From NCBI GenBank assembly GCA_026874595.1, contig CM049322.1, positions 58,032,386 through 58,096,385 of the forward strand: DNA of 64,000 nucleotides, given 5' to 3'. The notes under the pieces are model-generated. The model made no database searches. It saw only the letters and a program-made list of their open reading frames with translations, and was not told the origin of the DNA. Source of the stretch: Sipunculus nudus (Eukaryota; Annelida; Sipuncula; Golfingiida; Sipunculidae). Below are positions 12,267 to 23,621 of this stretch, one piece after another (position 1 is the stretch's first letter; each line of letters opens with the position of its first letter). Both the position numbers and the translations under genes were made by a program.

Positions 12267-12350
12267 CCTTTGGTCGATTTGGACAGGCCCATGGAATGCA
12301 CTCAAAACCCCTTCCATCGCTAAGTAAAAAATTATCCAGATATAACAATC
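12267..12350 (+). CDS. Candidate terminal exon downstream of the microexon
   Basis: It begins after a very good acceptor (GTCTTCTTCTCAACAG ending 12266). Joined to the 11364-11394 microexon, one frame reads ...LGP-AFGRFGQAHG... to a stop near 12350, and another reads ...AWDQ-PLVDLDRP... to a stop near 12324. In the first frame, FGRFG coincides in sequence and reading frame with the YGRFA segment just before the lectin domain of the gene at 5449 (GGTCGATTTG shared). This may be chance, a small secreted peptide, or a lectin-gene relic. No function is assigned. Confidence 0.3.
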
Positions 12351-15229
12351 TATGAGGAGAAACCGGCGGATATTTCTATTATACTCCTTTCAGCGCATGT
12401 TTTGTTTTGACTGAACGCAAGAGAACTGCAACAATAAAAACAGGATAAATAGTTGTCAGGCTGTATTTCGGTAAACGTGTGGTAAATTATTTATTAGGAA
12501 TTTCAGCCAAAATATCTTGTAAAAATACTGTCAGCTTATTATCAGGAAGGAAATCGATTATGAGATTAATAGTACTGTATGTGGAATGCTTTGCACCAAC
12601 TGTTATTTCAAGGAAAATCGAATGTAATACTAATCTGATAGCTACTCAAAGAAAAAAATTATTCGGCGTATGCGCCTGGTCAAATGTTATTTGTCGGGAA
12701 TGAACGTAGGACAATAATAGGTTTTCGCTGCTATTAATAATTTATACTTGAAAATACTCAATGATTGATAATATTGATAGTATTAGTGTTAAATTTAACT
12801 GTATCTTGGTGATTAGCTTCATTCTGAAAAGGAAAGATGACTGGGATCAATAATAACCACTTAATAATTCATGGAACATTAAAATTAATAATTTAAGACT
12901 ATTCTTTTTTTAGATTTTTACAATATCCGTTATAGCTGTGATGAAGTAGTGTTTGTGTGATTTATTTCATTCTAAAAGGCAGGATGGCAGCACGAGTCTA
13001 AGCTGGACTGGGGGAAGTCAGAATGGTTAAACGTATTAGTTTAACCCCTTACCTTCAGATGTCAACACCGGCAGCACCGTTCATATAAACAATAAGTATC
13101 TGGCTTCTACGCCTGGTTATATGTTTTGGCTAGGAATGTAAGAGAATACCAGGTGTCTGATATTAACACTAAACAATTAGTTATATTCTGAAAGGCTTGT
13201 GTATTAAGCGTCATCATTAATACAAATTATTTTTTTTATGTTTATAATTGGTTATGTTTTAGGTAAAATTGTTTTTGAATCAAGGAAGGAATATAGCAGG
13301 TTTATTCTTCAATTGATACTTACTAATATAGTATTTTGTTAGGAATTGGCATGACCTTTCGGGTTTATTTAAAATATATCCAGTGTGCGAAGAGCGGGGA
13401 ATCAGGAGGGATTTTTTTGAGAAATTAAATAGGAATAGCCAGAAGTCAGCACTGGTTTAACAGATGCATTTAGACAAAATGTTCTCGCCATTAATGCCTC
13501 ATGTAACCAAATAGAGAAATTTTTAATGATTTTTAATAATCTTAATAGAAATGTGGCAAGAGGTCCTGTATATGTAAAACTAATCACGAGTTGCGGCCGG
13601 AATAACCACTGAAGTGAAGGGATAGCGGCATATCTACTGAAAGGGACACTAAAGATATTCCTGCAGCAGCTCAAGGAGAGGGGGGGGGGGGGCAACGAGA
13701 AACGTGATTCGTTTACCGTCCTGCTCGTATGAAAAGAGGCCATTTTTTAAAACCTAAACATCCACAGTTCCCTGACTCGCATAATGATATTATCATTATT
13801 TACAAATGAGAATTTAATCGTCACTAAAATCCTAAGAGTATCTTGTAATTTCTTATAAATAGTTAAAATAAGAAAACATATTTGATAGTTTATATCAATA
13901 CTGTTAAGTAATATAAAGTAATATTAGTAAAGTAATGTGAATCCATAAAGAGACATCCATTTTATTTAGAAAAAAAAACAAAAAAAAAAAAAACAAGCAA
14001 AGATATCTCGGTAGGTTCCAGATAACATTATACTTCAAATGATAATGAATCAAACATGTTTAAATATACCGTTTGTTACTGTCTGTGTGATTGCTGGACT
14101 ATGACGTCAAATCCCCCAGTTAAAATAATATTCTATCTGGACTTTTGATCAAACAATTTTATTACACATTCACATGCCCAATACAAAATCTGCATCATTT
14201 ACAACTTTATTTTGTATTAGCATTATATAGTTTGTGGTAACATAACTTTTTTTATATTGTATTTTTTTATCAGGCAATCGAAAATGGAAAATGTTATATT
14301 GTCTGGACAGATGTATTGTCATACCACGTTTATTGCGTATTGAATTACGCATTATAATTATAAACTACTCGTACTATGAAGTAGTTGGTGGCTTTTTGTT
14401 TTAACATGTTGTCTTGTGCTTTATATTTCGAGCCTGGTAATTTATTTTGTATAAACTCCGGCTTTTATTCAGAACCTACTTTGTTTAGACACCGGATCAT
14501 AGGAGGTTCTCTGAAAACGTGCTATCGAATTATATAAAAATACCTTATTCAAATATCGTTTATTAAATCAGATGTTATTTAGCAATTAGGATATTACTTA
14601 TTCAGAATATAACAAAATTAACAACAATAAGGTGATGCTATGTGGTACATTTGAATCAATATTACCTAACATTAGGTTTATCACGACAACAGAACATATC
14701 AATTTAAACCAATAATGCATTAGCTTTGTTCTTAATTGCATGAAAAAAATAATCATACCCTATTTGTTATACCACAGAAGGTCCAGCTGTAAAAAAAAGT
14801 TGCAATGTTTTCACTACTGTTACTGCCAAACAGCCGTATATCATGATACGTCAAAAATAAAGCACAATATAAGCTAGTATGAATAGCCTTAGCATAACTA
14901 TAAGGATGCCACATTTAGCTTGCATCCTTTGAATTAACATTTGTCATCAGTCCTCTTAATTCATAACGGTTTGTATCTCAATTTCATGGCAGTTTTATAT
15001 GTTCGTAGATAATTGTCACAGATTCATTGATCTTTGTTAACAACAAAACCCTAATTTTAATTTGACAAGTGAAGGCCATGTATCATTATTTTAGCATAAA
15101 TATGCTTCTATCACACATAACTATTTCTATCACTATTATACAATATATTAGTTATTACAATTCATATAATATAATTGATTAATTATCTCATTAGTTACAT
15201 ATGATATTTATTATTTCTCTTCCGGATAG
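12351..15229. other. AT-rich stretch with no recognised gene
   Basis: It contains a G-run at about 13681-13692, A-rich tracts near 13970-13995, and a TGACGTCA palindrome at 14102-14109. A 113-codon minus-strand open frame at 13402-13743 has no recognisable domain and begins near the G-run. Confidence 0.5.
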
Positions 15230-15960
15230 TGTACAGATGTCGTCATCTGAAAATCTGAAAACCTTCACAGAGCTTGTCAGGCAGTCACAGATATCTGCCT
15301 TGATTCTGACTAGCTCTCGTGATAATTGATTAAAATTTGCAATTTTATTAATTAAGCGATTTGTATATTTTTTTTAATTCTTTATCCTTAAGTCTGTTCG
15401 TTAGCCTGTCTTTGCTGACTATGTGTTCAGCTGGCTGTCATCTTGATTGAAAAAAAAAATCTCTGACAGGCTGGCTCACTATCTAACCGGTACACCTGTT
15501 TCTCATGTTGACTCCCTGATCATATGACTGTCTTACAGTACATCTTACTCTCTGATTGAGTAAATATCTATCTAACAGCAAGTTTGTCTCATTAGTAATT
15601 ATAGTATGCATAGTCCATTAAAGAAACAGAAACACAGCCAGTGGGGTTGTCAGTCAATAAGGCTGCCACATATATTCAGTAGATATTCAGATAAGACAGA
15701 CCTTCAAACAGCTTGTCAGGCAGTCACAGATATCTGCCTTGATTCTGACTAGCTCTGATGGCAAACAATTCCCACTACCTGGATATAACTCTAGTTGTTC
15801 ATACGTCATGGTCTTTCAGACTGACCAGCTCTCTAACGGAAAGCCTGTTTGCAACATTTATTATTTATCTGTTGTGTTGTCTGCTAGACAGGCTTTCTGA
15901 CTGAGATCCCTGGAGGCCCATTTGTATGATTAGTTACCTAGCTCTCTGGAGGATACATGA
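15230..15960 (+). repeat. Degenerate CTGTCTGACT-rich minisatellite with an exact 47-bp duplication
   Basis: The tract is full of variants of CTGTCTGACT, GACAGGCT and TAGCTCTCTGA. A 47-base block (AGCTTGTCAGGCAGTCACAG to GACTAGCTCT) is identical at 15271-15317 and 15710-15756, although its surroundings have decayed. It is non-coding. Confidence 0.75.
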
Positions 15961-16462
15961 CTGATATACCAAGTCTTGGGGATGGAGTGTAACGAAATAG
16001 ATCGTGTTACTGTGCTTTATTAGCCGGATTCGCTGTAATTCGTATTGACTGAGCGAGAAATGGAGCGCCGTTCAGAGCAATGATTTCATAAGAAATCTCG
16101 GCTTTCAATGACAGGTTGGTTAGTGCGCAGCAGGCTTGTATTAAATCTGAGATCTAATTATACCTTTGAAAAACCATTGCTTTAGAATTTCCGTATTCCA
16201 AGCCTATTCCTTTGTCGGCGTGTTTCTGCATAAAGGATAATCATAGTAGAAAAATCAGGCGATTTTTTTGTATTTTTCTTATGAATATAATTAAGTCTCA
16301 AGGGTTGAAGGGTATTTAAGGACGGGCTTTCGGTTATTGAAAGAGACAGTGTGGAGATTGCAGAGACCAGAAGTTTCGTTCGCTGGAGTTACAGCGACCC
16401 TGTGTCCAGTGAGATAATGCCATCCCATTTCCCGTTTGGAACTGCCAGACGGTGTCGAGCGA

Positions 16463-17006
16463 GGTTCAGTCGAGTGTGGTGCAAGCCAGTGAGGTCCTTT
16501 CCAGTAAGTGCCGCTGCACAGTTACAAGAAAGGTGTCCACAAAGGTACTCTCCCCTAGTGACCAGAGAGGTGCCAGAGAGGTGCTAATGCACACAGACCA
16601 GAGAGTTATCCAGATAGGTAGTGTCGCCCATTGACCAGAGAGTTGTAAAGAGAGATGCTATCACCAATTGACCAGAATGGTGTCTGGTGAGGAGCTCTCT
16701 GGCGAGGTGCTGTCTAAGGAAGTGAGGTCCTGTGCAGGTTGCAGTAGTTATATGACTTTGTATGTATTTGATCACGTGACTAGTCTCACGTCTGAATAAT
16801 TTCACTCGTGAGACCAATCACGAGACCAAAACAAACATGTGACCACTACAGGAGAGGCGCTGCCCAGCGTTGAGCTGTCCGGCAAGGTAATGTCCAGTGA
16901 GGTGCTTCCAGTAAGCTGCTTTGTAGGGACGTGCTCCAGTGAGGTGCTGTTCAGTGAGTTCCAGTGAGGTGCTGTCGGCCAGTGCTATTTCCAGTAAGAT
17001 GCTGAC
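16463..17006 (+). repeat. Degenerate CCAGTGAGGTGCT minisatellite
   Basis: Many imperfect copies of a short monomer occur, such as CCAGTGAGGTGCT, CCAGAGAGGTGC and CCAGTAAGnTGCT, at irregular spacing. The array is interrupted at about 16746-16850 by unrelated sequence that contains the perfect inverted repeat GTCTCACG (16783-16790) / CGTGAGAC (16807-16814). Open frames here are repeat translations. Confidence 0.8.
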
Positions 17007-17319
17007 TATAACGTGGTGGCAGTTGCAATATACTTGGGCGAACAAACACTCCCAATCGCACAATTTTTTGTAATTACATGTTCACTTTAAAATTGACCGC
17101 ATTGAACAAAAAAAAATGTTTTACGAACAGATGCTTTCATTAGAAGCAGAGGAGAACAGCCTTCAGAGCCACCTAAAACATAAACGGACGCTTTCACCTT
17201 TCCGGACAGAGTGAAGATGTTTTGTTATTCACATTGCCTGTTTGATGGTAATCAATATATCAGCTTGAAGAAAGTTGACCACTTTCACTAGTAATGCAGG
17301 TGGTCATGCAACCATGATT

Positions 17320-17322
<3 letters not shown>

Positions 17323-17355
<33 letters not shown>

Positions 17356-17463
17356 GATATATATATATTTATATATATATATATTTATACATATATATTT
17401 ATATATATATATATATTTATATGTGTGTGTTTGCGTGTGTGTGTGTGTGTGTTTGCGTGTGTG
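17323..17463. repeat. (TA)n then (TG)n microsatellite
   Basis: TA runs with regularly spaced TTTATA interruptions are followed by TG repeats with TTGCG interruptions. Confidence 0.95.
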
Positions 17464-18319
17464 GCCAAGGGTCTACATGTAATAATTTAATGCGTACTAC
17501 GCACCATAAAACCATTGTATTACTTGTCCTATCAATACTAGCAGACTGGTATTACTGACTACGGTGGAAACCTACCAATGTAGGTTTGTTATCAAATTTC
17601 CTTCAGTGATGGCAAAGGATACATCAAGGAATGGGATTTGTGTGGGCGAGGATTCGATGGTGAATTTGATATTAGGTTTAAAGTCATTTGACTGTGCAAA
17701 ATAAAGCAATGTTCTAAAGATTCTGGTCGGTGTTGTGATACAACAAAAACGTCAACATTTTAGCGCATATACGCTAAGGCTTTGATGGGCAGACGGACAG
17801 CAGTTTCTCTTCGAAATCCTATATGAATAAATTACCATAAGCAATCGGCACAATTTTATTTTGTTCCCATTGCCGCACTCTGCATCTGGACAAAACACTT
17901 ATCATTGAACTCAATTAAGTTATGGATGAGAATACTACGGGTTGTAGTGTCGCTGATCAATTGAGATGAACACCCATTAACTGGCATGTGGTTGCGAAAA
18001 GTTCCTATGCCCCCAGTGTGGGTCATGTTACAGTCCAGTGACATCCATGATCACTTGCAAAAAGTAAGGGGGTATTGTTGGTAGTTTATTGACAAGTGAT
18101 GTCCTTTATGTAGCTAGGTAAATTCTGGAGAAGTGGTTGCAGAATCGAATCTACATGCTCAGACACGTTTCCAGTTAGGGTTACTATGGGGGAAGTGATC
18201 GGAAAGAGAGTTCGTAGTGTGCCTACTTGATTTGCGATATCATATATTTTTTTTAACATATGTTATTAAATTGACATTGATCAGGTCGGTAGACTATTGC
18301 CAGTTGAACGAATCAATGG
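17464..18319. other. Stretch with no recognised gene
   Basis: Moderate GC and no supported frame. No match to other parts of the window was noticed. Confidence 0.5.
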
Positions 18320-18629
18320 GAGTCCAAAAACAGTGGCTCAGTCAGGTTCAGAAGGTAACGAGGAATTTAATCCTCTGACACAAGTGGTGAGTGTTTTTAT
18401 TCATGGGCTCCCTGATGAAAGCTATCCCAAGTGACTTAGCAGGAGTCACAATGTCAGCGTTGTTTACTGATTTCAATAAACCCACTTCCTCTGACGAAGG
18501 CTTCAAGGCTAACTGAAAATTTAGCACCAGTCTGTGTATGTGATCTACATAACATAATTGATTAGATTGTTGGCGTTATGTCTCTCTTCTGTTTATGTAC
18601 ACTGATGGTCCTAAACAAGCATCCGAAGA

Positions 18630-18684
<55 letters not shown>

Positions 18685-19492
18685 AGAGAGAGAGATATAT
18701 AGTGTGTGTGTGTTTCATTAGACGTAACACACAGTAATATCGAATAGTGACAAGTGCACGTGAATTGTAAAATATTGTAAAAATTTCATGCTTCGATAAT
18801 GCACATAAATATACGTGTTGCATACAATAACATGTGTAAGATTAGAAACACTTTCTTCTGTATTACTGTAAGGTTGTCACTGACAACTGATACTTGCTAG
18901 GATATTAACATGACTGTCGCCTAGTTGAGGTAGATCGAAAGTTTTCCCCAGTAGTTGTACTAGAAAAAAAAACTGAGCGACTTTGAAATGACCGAAAACA
19001 AGCATTCTAGTTTCATCAACAATAAAAAAACGGTACGGAGTTTTTTTTTGCAGATTGCAGACATTGCTCATACACGCAAAAGCATGACACCACTGTACGA
19101 GAAAAAAAGAGCCCATCAACATAATGACAGTGTGCGTCACTCCCGAAAGCAGTGGCATCAACGATCCAACTAAAACTGGAAATTGACTTGCCGTGATACA
19201 GATATTTGTTTTGATTTATTCCGATGTTACAACTGCATACGCAGAAATTACAACTAATAAAAGAAATAACTAACAAGCAAACCCATGTACCATCTGCGCA
19301 CAGTTGTTTGTAAGGCCTAGCATTGTTGTAGAGCAGATCCCTTCAACTACACAAGCACAGCTGCTCCTTGTTCTTATGTATTGTCATCAAGCTGTTGATT
19401 TCTGGGAAATTAGTACCAACACAAGAAAGGCACTGTTGTTTATTAAATGCCCCTCCATGCAAATAAATTATACTGCACGCCAAACATGGCAT
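18320..19492 (+). repeat. About 1.2-kb duplicated repeat, copy 1
   Basis: Direct-orientation match to 23622-24873. Shared in order are GTGGCT..GGTTCAG, GGAGTCACAATGTCAGC, TTGTTTACTGATTTCAAT, GTCTCTCTTCTGTTTATGTA, an internal TA microsatellite, ACAAGCATnnnAGTTTCATC, GACAGTGnGCGTCACTCCCG, ATTTGTTnTGATTTATTCCG, TAACAAGCAAACCCATG and GGCCTAGCATTGTTGTAGAG. It is non-coding; overlapping frames on both strands are short. The class is unknown, and the copies are old enough to differ by many substitutions and indels. Confidence 0.85.
18632..18713. repeat. (TA)n(GA)n(TG)n microsatellite inside repeat copy 1
   Basis: It sits at the same place as the TA/TG tract 23938-23985 in the second copy, so the microsatellite is part of the ancestral repeat. 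Confidence 0.95.
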
Positions 19493-21524
19493 AATTTAAT
19501 TTAACAAAATCGAATCATCTGAACTACCGCCACCAAATCCTGGTACACAATCATCAATATTATTTTTTTGCACTTATGTTGGTGTTACATTGCACAAAAA
19601 AATGTATCTTTTTCGTATATTTTGTAAATACCTAGTTTAAACTAAATTATACTGGTAAATGGGCTATATATTCCGCAGAATCAATGTAATGACTGGACTC
19701 TATAGAACTTTGGCACAATGAAATGGTATTTTGTAATACAAATAGAAATTATTTTTAAAATTAATTTTACTCCTAATCTTCATGGAAAGATTTTTATTAT
19801 TGACCATCAATCTAGGAGATCGACTTATGTTGCTTAAAGAAATTACTTAGGGCATCGTAGATGTGACACGAAATATATTTTCACATTTTGCATATAAAAC
19901 ATGTTAGTTGTATTATTAATATAGATTTATTGGCGAATGTATCTTTTCATGATACTTTTTGCAGCTCGTAATGTTTACTCGATTGAAATGTGCACATCTT
20001 TTTTTTGCTGTTATAATCATCAGAGGAAATTTATGTAGATACAGTTGTAAGTCTTGCCTAGTTTTGCCTCAGACATGAATATTGCAATTATTTAAAACGG
20101 TTGTAACTCAGTGTTAAGGCTAGAGAGATTAAACATGGTTTCTTAGAGACAGAATCATGTTACTTCTTGGGTCAATTTAAGCTAGACTAGTCCAGTGTAC
20201 TGCTTTTGGTAGCATTTTATAAGCTCTCAGTTTCTATACTACAGACCTCGTCATACATGGCGACAGTTGCAGTCAAGGGGCTTTTTACAAACGTGTAACT
20301 AAGCCTACATTGTGTGGCATTGCCAACTTTTCTACCTTATGTAGTCTCGGTAGAAATCGAGCCTTTTCCTGAAAATGAAAATTCATCGTTTACAAATGTC
20401 GTTTACAGGTCTCTCCTTGACAGGACTGGCGATTTTGTTACAATTATATTTTTTTCATTTATCTAAGGAGTCTGGATTAAGAAATTTTCATTTCATGGAT
20501 GAAGACATGGATTTAATATAATGGTGTAACCACTGTTTCATCTGTCTAGAAGTAAGGCATCGTCTTGGTGGTCAAAACGGCTGTTACATATGTTTTACGT
20601 AAAAGTAAATTTTAAATATAAAAAGAGAATAGACATTTTAATCACCCGGCTTTTTTTTTGTTCGGTGGCTCTCATTCGATCAGCTGTTTGGTCGTGTTTA
20701 GAAATGGAGCTGGATCAGAACGACTACTAAACATCCAGTAACCTTATATTAATTATCAACAAATACCTCAAATTAGATATATACCTGCACTATTTTATTA
20801 CAACATAAATTCTCAAAAGATTCTCAATGACTATCATTTTTATTTTAAAGGAGATTGACCAAATGATATTGTTTTCACAATGTAACAGTTGATATTACCT
20901 ACTGCATTCAGGGAATTAATGAGGAATGTCCGGTGTCTTTGAGGTGGGCAAAGAAATCGGAGTGTGGTATATGTCTGTACACTTGTACTTCAGAGATAGT
21001 TTTATCGTGGTAAGCCGGTGGCACTACCTCCAAAGAGCGATGCACGACTCCCTGTTAAAATTGTCTGTGAACAGATTTGCATGAATAAGGTGTTTTCTTT
21101 CTTCCAGACAAGGTTTAGTCTCGATACATGAGAACCTCCGACATTGTACTGGACAAAGCTGCAAATAATTGGCTAGAAAGCAACCGTTTTTAAGTCTGCT
21201 ACACGAAGACGACATATCAAAATGGGGTCAATTATAGATCAGGTATACTTAGCCTATAATGCCATCATAAAATAATAAAATTAATATATTTTTCAAGGTG
21301 TCTATTTGTCATCATGAACATGATTAAGTGTACATCCGTAACGAACATTTTTGTGACGACGTTTCCTCGAGCACCTACCACAACCATAAACATAGGATTT
21401 AGTATGTACTGCAAACCTCGGATAAAGTACATGTAGATAAAAAAACATGAACCCGATGGCTGAAATATTCTCGAATTTTCTGTTAATCGTAATACCTGAA
21501 CACAATTACAGCCAGAAATAATAT
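19493..21524. other. AT-rich stretch with no recognised gene
   Basis: Only short AT-rich frames; no repeat partner was noticed within the window. Confidence 0.5.
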
Positions 21525-22035
21525 CTTATGGTGTAGAGACTCAGTTCATGTAATTTAAATACTCCTTTACTATATCAACGCATAGCCTTTACAATTAAAG
21601 TGAGGAAACCATACCTTAACAATGGTTTCCTGCATTTTATGATTGGGGTTTTATAATCAAATCAAAATTCATTTCTAAAGTTGTCTACATTATACGTCTT
21701 TGTTATATATTTCAGTTAAAAACGCCAGGATTTTCACAGTTCTATTTAATTCAGGACTAAGTCAGGACTTTTTGGTACACTTTAAAACATAAGAAACCCT
21801 CGTTGCGTCATTAAATATGTTACAATTTATGTCAAGGTAACCACGTCAGCACTTAATTTGCTTTATTGATCATCGGTCGATTCAATATCCTTAATACACG
21901 TATTACATTTTGTAGGGGATGTTTCACTTCTTACTTGCACCAGTGTTGTTTATCACAGTATGTTGAAAGGATAAACCGCTCATTCACAAGTGTAATAGGC
22001 ACTTGACGAGAAGTGTTTAGTATGACCTCAGTGCT
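21525..22035 (-). mobile_element. Old interspersed element, minus-strand copy
   Basis: Inverted partner of 9985-10600 (shared landmarks are given there). It lacks the roughly 100-base extra block near 10110-10215. No coding remnant was seen. Confidence 0.75.
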
Positions 22036-22399
22036 TCAGGTATCAATTAGGACCGTTCCACCAGACATTAGTCGGTTGATAGGGACACACATAAACCGGA
22101 AAGTACAATAATTATAAGCTGCATAACAAGTGGAAGCAGTATGAATTAAAATAAAAAACACGGTCATAAATAGTCTCGAATTGATCATTATAACACAATA
22201 TCGAACCTACAGATAAGTTTGCTCACAGTCTGATAATCAAAGATAGTTAAATTTATGAATATAAATAAAAAATCGTTCATGTTTTTACATCATTTTGTAA
22301 CTGAGTCCTAATTCCGTCGGCCTTACACGTTTCCTCTAGCAACTCCACCTGACAATTGTGCATGAACACAAACAAAATCCTAAACAAATATACGTAATT

Positions 22400-22405
22400 A
22401 ATAAA

Positions 22406-22447
<42 letters not shown>

Positions 22448-22486
22448 TAAGGTGGTAATAATAATAATAATAATAATAGTAATAAT
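22400..22486. repeat. (AAT)n microsatellite
   Basis: AAT trinucleotide repeats with one interruption (TTAAGGTGG). Confidence 0.95.
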
Positions 22487-22657
22487 GTGTGACCAGTGCG
22501 CACCCCGATTGGGGAATTAAAAGTAATTTTTCAAGTTTATATATGATAACCTCAGAAACGTGTTCCTATCCTAATGTAGGAGAGAAACACGTTTACCTTA
22601 GGTCAATAATGATCTCTGCACAATCAGTTTAGATCCCTGCATGTTTGAATGGCATAT

Positions 22658-23468
22658 GTTCATATGTATTTTACGATATACGGAGAAGTTTTAGTGATAT
22701 AATTTTAGATGGCAGTTTTATCTATCCAGCCTCACAAAATAGTGAGTCTTTAATGCATGTTTTGTACACTGCTCCCATGATCAAGATCTACTGCTGGTCA
22801 GGTGGGGCGATTTATAAAGACAGAACACTTAAAAAAAAATATAAACTTATTTATTTTACATGGATTGTACAAATAGTTATTATAACTAATCGAGGCACTC
22901 TCCATGGCTCCGATGATGGCGTTCGGTAGTCTGCAGAGGTGGAGGAAACCGGAGTACCCGGAGAAAACCACCTGCCTTGGATGGGCAACTACCACCCACT
23001 CTCATAGCCACGCCGGGGATCGAACCCGGGTCGCCAGCGGAGATAGCCAAGCGTTTTACCACTCAGCTGTCCAGGCCCCCAAGTCAAACTAGATAATAAA
23101 AAAAAAAGTTTTTAGTTGAAACCCTGTGATAACGAGCACAACCTCCCCGCTATCGGACTATTCCCCTGTTGAGGACAGCAATCCACTCAACACAGTAACT
23201 TAGTTGCATTATCATTAGAAAAGTGACCTAGGGATGGCAGCAGAAGGAACAAATCCAGCGCAAAGCCATCATGCAATTCCCCTTCATAGGCCAACACACA
23301 CAACACAACCAGCGAAAGACTCTAGTTCCAGTATCATTACTCCAGTGACCTATAGATGGCAGCACAAGCAGCACAACAACACAAAAACGACCCCCCCCCC
23401 TCCACCTGCATCAAACTCTTAACAAGGAAAGGACAATATGAGCTTCACACAACCAGTGCAACATAGCT
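22658..23468 (+). repeat. Composite repeat, copy A (carries a SINE)
   Basis: Direct match to 41605-42417. Shared are GTTCATATGTATTTTACGAT, CTATCCAGCC, ATGATCAAGA, CAGAACAC, GTCAAACTAGA, GGACTATTCCCCTGTTG-type sequence, CATAGGCCAACA, ACAACACAACCAGC, ACAACACAAAAACG followed by a C-homopolymer, and CAATATGAGCTT. The right half holds a monomer of the form GTGACCTAnnGATGGCAGCA (about 23224 and 23345). The same monomer recurs at 42.0-42.3 kb and, inverted, at 42.6-43.2 kb. Confidence 0.85.
22829..23080 (-). mobile_element. tRNA-derived SINE inserted in composite repeat A
   Basis: Read on the minus strand, a tRNA-like head starts near 23080 with an A box (AGCTGAGTGGTAAAA, about 23054-23068) and a near-perfect B box (GGGTTCGATCCC, about 23016-23028). 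A conserved central block follows (GTTTTCTCCGGGTACTCCGG on the minus strand, about 22945-22970), then an AT-rich tail ending in a T run at 22829. The boundaries come from copy B, where CAGAACAC (41767-41774) is followed within a few bases by TCAAACTAG with no SINE between. The two sequence types match known tRNA-SINE architecture; the exact family was not searched. No clear target-site duplication is visible. Confidence 0.85.
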
Positions 23469-23621
23469 AGAAAAGCTCATATTTCTGTGAAAATTGGATT
23501 TGAAATAGGCAATCTTTTAAGCAAAGGATATGAGATTATTCTAAGGAACACCTTTATATACTTTATATGTAGACAGCAGGTACATGAATATTGGGAGGCT
23601 TGCCCTGAAATGGGTAACTTT

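Noticed and set aside
13402-13743. 113-codon minus-strand open frame
   Set aside because: Starts near a G-homopolymer, with no domain and no splice signals; chance length is plausible.
14102-14109. Isolated TGACGTCA site
   Set aside because: A single 8-mer in AT-rich DNA without a nearby gene is not evidence of regulation.
23016-23080. Possible genuine tRNA gene (good B box)
   Set aside because: It lies at the head of a roughly 250-bp insertion absent from the sister repeat and lacks a proper acceptor stem, so it is a SINE head.
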